5,852 bases of DNA from Casimicrobiaceae bacterium (lineage in GTDB: Bacteria; Pseudomonadota; Gammaproteobacteria; Burkholderiales; Casimicrobiaceae): NCBI GenBank assembly GCA_955652025.1, contig CATPAO010000303.1, positions 1-5,852 on the forward strand. The letters are read 5' to 3'. Numbering within the stretch: position 1 is the stretch's first letter; each line of letters starts with the position of its first letter. The translations under genes and the position numbers were made by a program. Below the pieces are notes generated by a model. It had not been told where the DNA came from, ran no database searches, and worked only from the letters and a program-made list of their open reading frames with translations. Shown in pieces: positions 5,664-5,852 of the stretch.

Positions 5664-5719
5664 TATCGTTCCAACCCGCGCCACCATGACCAATCGAGCG
5701 CATCACGAAGGAGGAGTCC

Positions 5720-5852
5720 ATGAATAAGTTCAAGCGTCGCGAGTTCCTGAAAGCCACCGCAGGCGTCGCCGCCGGCACCGCGCTCGGCGCAGGCGCAGGC
5801 CTGTTCCCTACCGACGCGGCCGCGCAGAATGCCTGGACGTTGAAGCCGGAAA
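5720..5852 (+). CDS. Tat-exported protein, probable ABC substrate-binding protein, N-terminal fragment
   Basis: Only the first 44 residues are in the window. They form a Tat signal peptide: basic start with the twin arginine in KRREFLK (residues 5-11), an Ala/Gly hydrophobic stretch (12-29), and a likely cleavage site after AAA (33-35), leaving QNAWTLKPE as the mature start. The protein would be exported folded to the periplasm. Its place 56 bp after a MalK/UgpC-type ATPase makes a solute-binding protein the best guess, but no binding-protein domain is visible yet; another Tat substrate such as a secreted oxidoreductase is possible. The start is well supported: AGGAGG (5709-5714) lies 5 bases upstream of the ATG, the strongest ribosome site in the window, as expected for a binding protein made in excess over its transporter. 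Confidence 0.8.
   Translation, partial: MNKFKRREFLKATAGVAAGTALGAGAGLFPTDAAAQNAWTLKPE

Noticed and set aside
5686..5727. 13-codon plus-strand frame (MTNRAHHEGGVHE) overlapping the start of the Tat-protein gene
   Set aside because: It could be imagined as a leader peptide, but it has no ribosome site of its own and is most simply spacer sequence carrying the AGGAGG of the next gene.

Overview
The window looks like chromosomal DNA of a GC-rich betaproteobacterium, most likely Burkholderiales. Three things point there: the cold-shock protein sequence, the style of the two hypothetical proteins, and a C-rich/G-rich hairpin element at 321-374 of a kind I recall as common between genes in that order. 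Taxonomy is inferred from these traits only; no search was run. I see no rRNA, tRNA, CRISPR array, insertion sequence or prophage gene.

Layout. (1) 1-294, plus strand: the 3' end of queC (preQ0 synthase, queuosine pathway), cut by the window edge. (2) 295-1235: gene-poor DNA with several hairpins and an AT-rich island. It holds one small minus-strand gene (720-890, 56 aa, GTG start, clear GGAGG ribosome site). (3) 1236-1667, minus: a 143-aa hypothetical protein with a good ribosome site. (4) 1813-1842: a strong intrinsic terminator serving cspA (1868-2071, minus), which has a probable leader of about 135 nt. (5) 2376-3410, minus: a short MetE-type 'core' methionine synthase, most like the folate-independent MesD group, with intact zinc ligands and no visible DUF1852 (MesX) partner. 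(6) 3411-3589: a divergent control region with a plausible sigma-70 promoter and two inverted repeats. (7) 3590 to the end, plus: an apparent operon of a D-2-hydroxyacid dehydrogenase, a MalK/UgpC-type ABC ATPase, and the start of a Tat-exported protein that is probably the periplasmic binding protein.

How the genes work together. The plus-strand genes from 3590 on have gaps of 31 and 56 bp and read as an import-and-oxidise unit: a binding protein captures a solute (probably a sugar, polyol or sugar acid), the ATPase drives uptake with permeases expected beyond the window, and the dehydrogenase acts on a 2-hydroxy- or 2-oxo-acid from that route. The methionine synthase faces this operon and may share its control region. 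The other genes look like independent single-gene units.

Most of the window is ordinary housekeeping and transport DNA. I do not see a clear new multi-gene system. The best points for a second look are the orphan MesD-like synthase, the inverted repeat over the -35 box of the transport operon, and the 56-aa basic protein.
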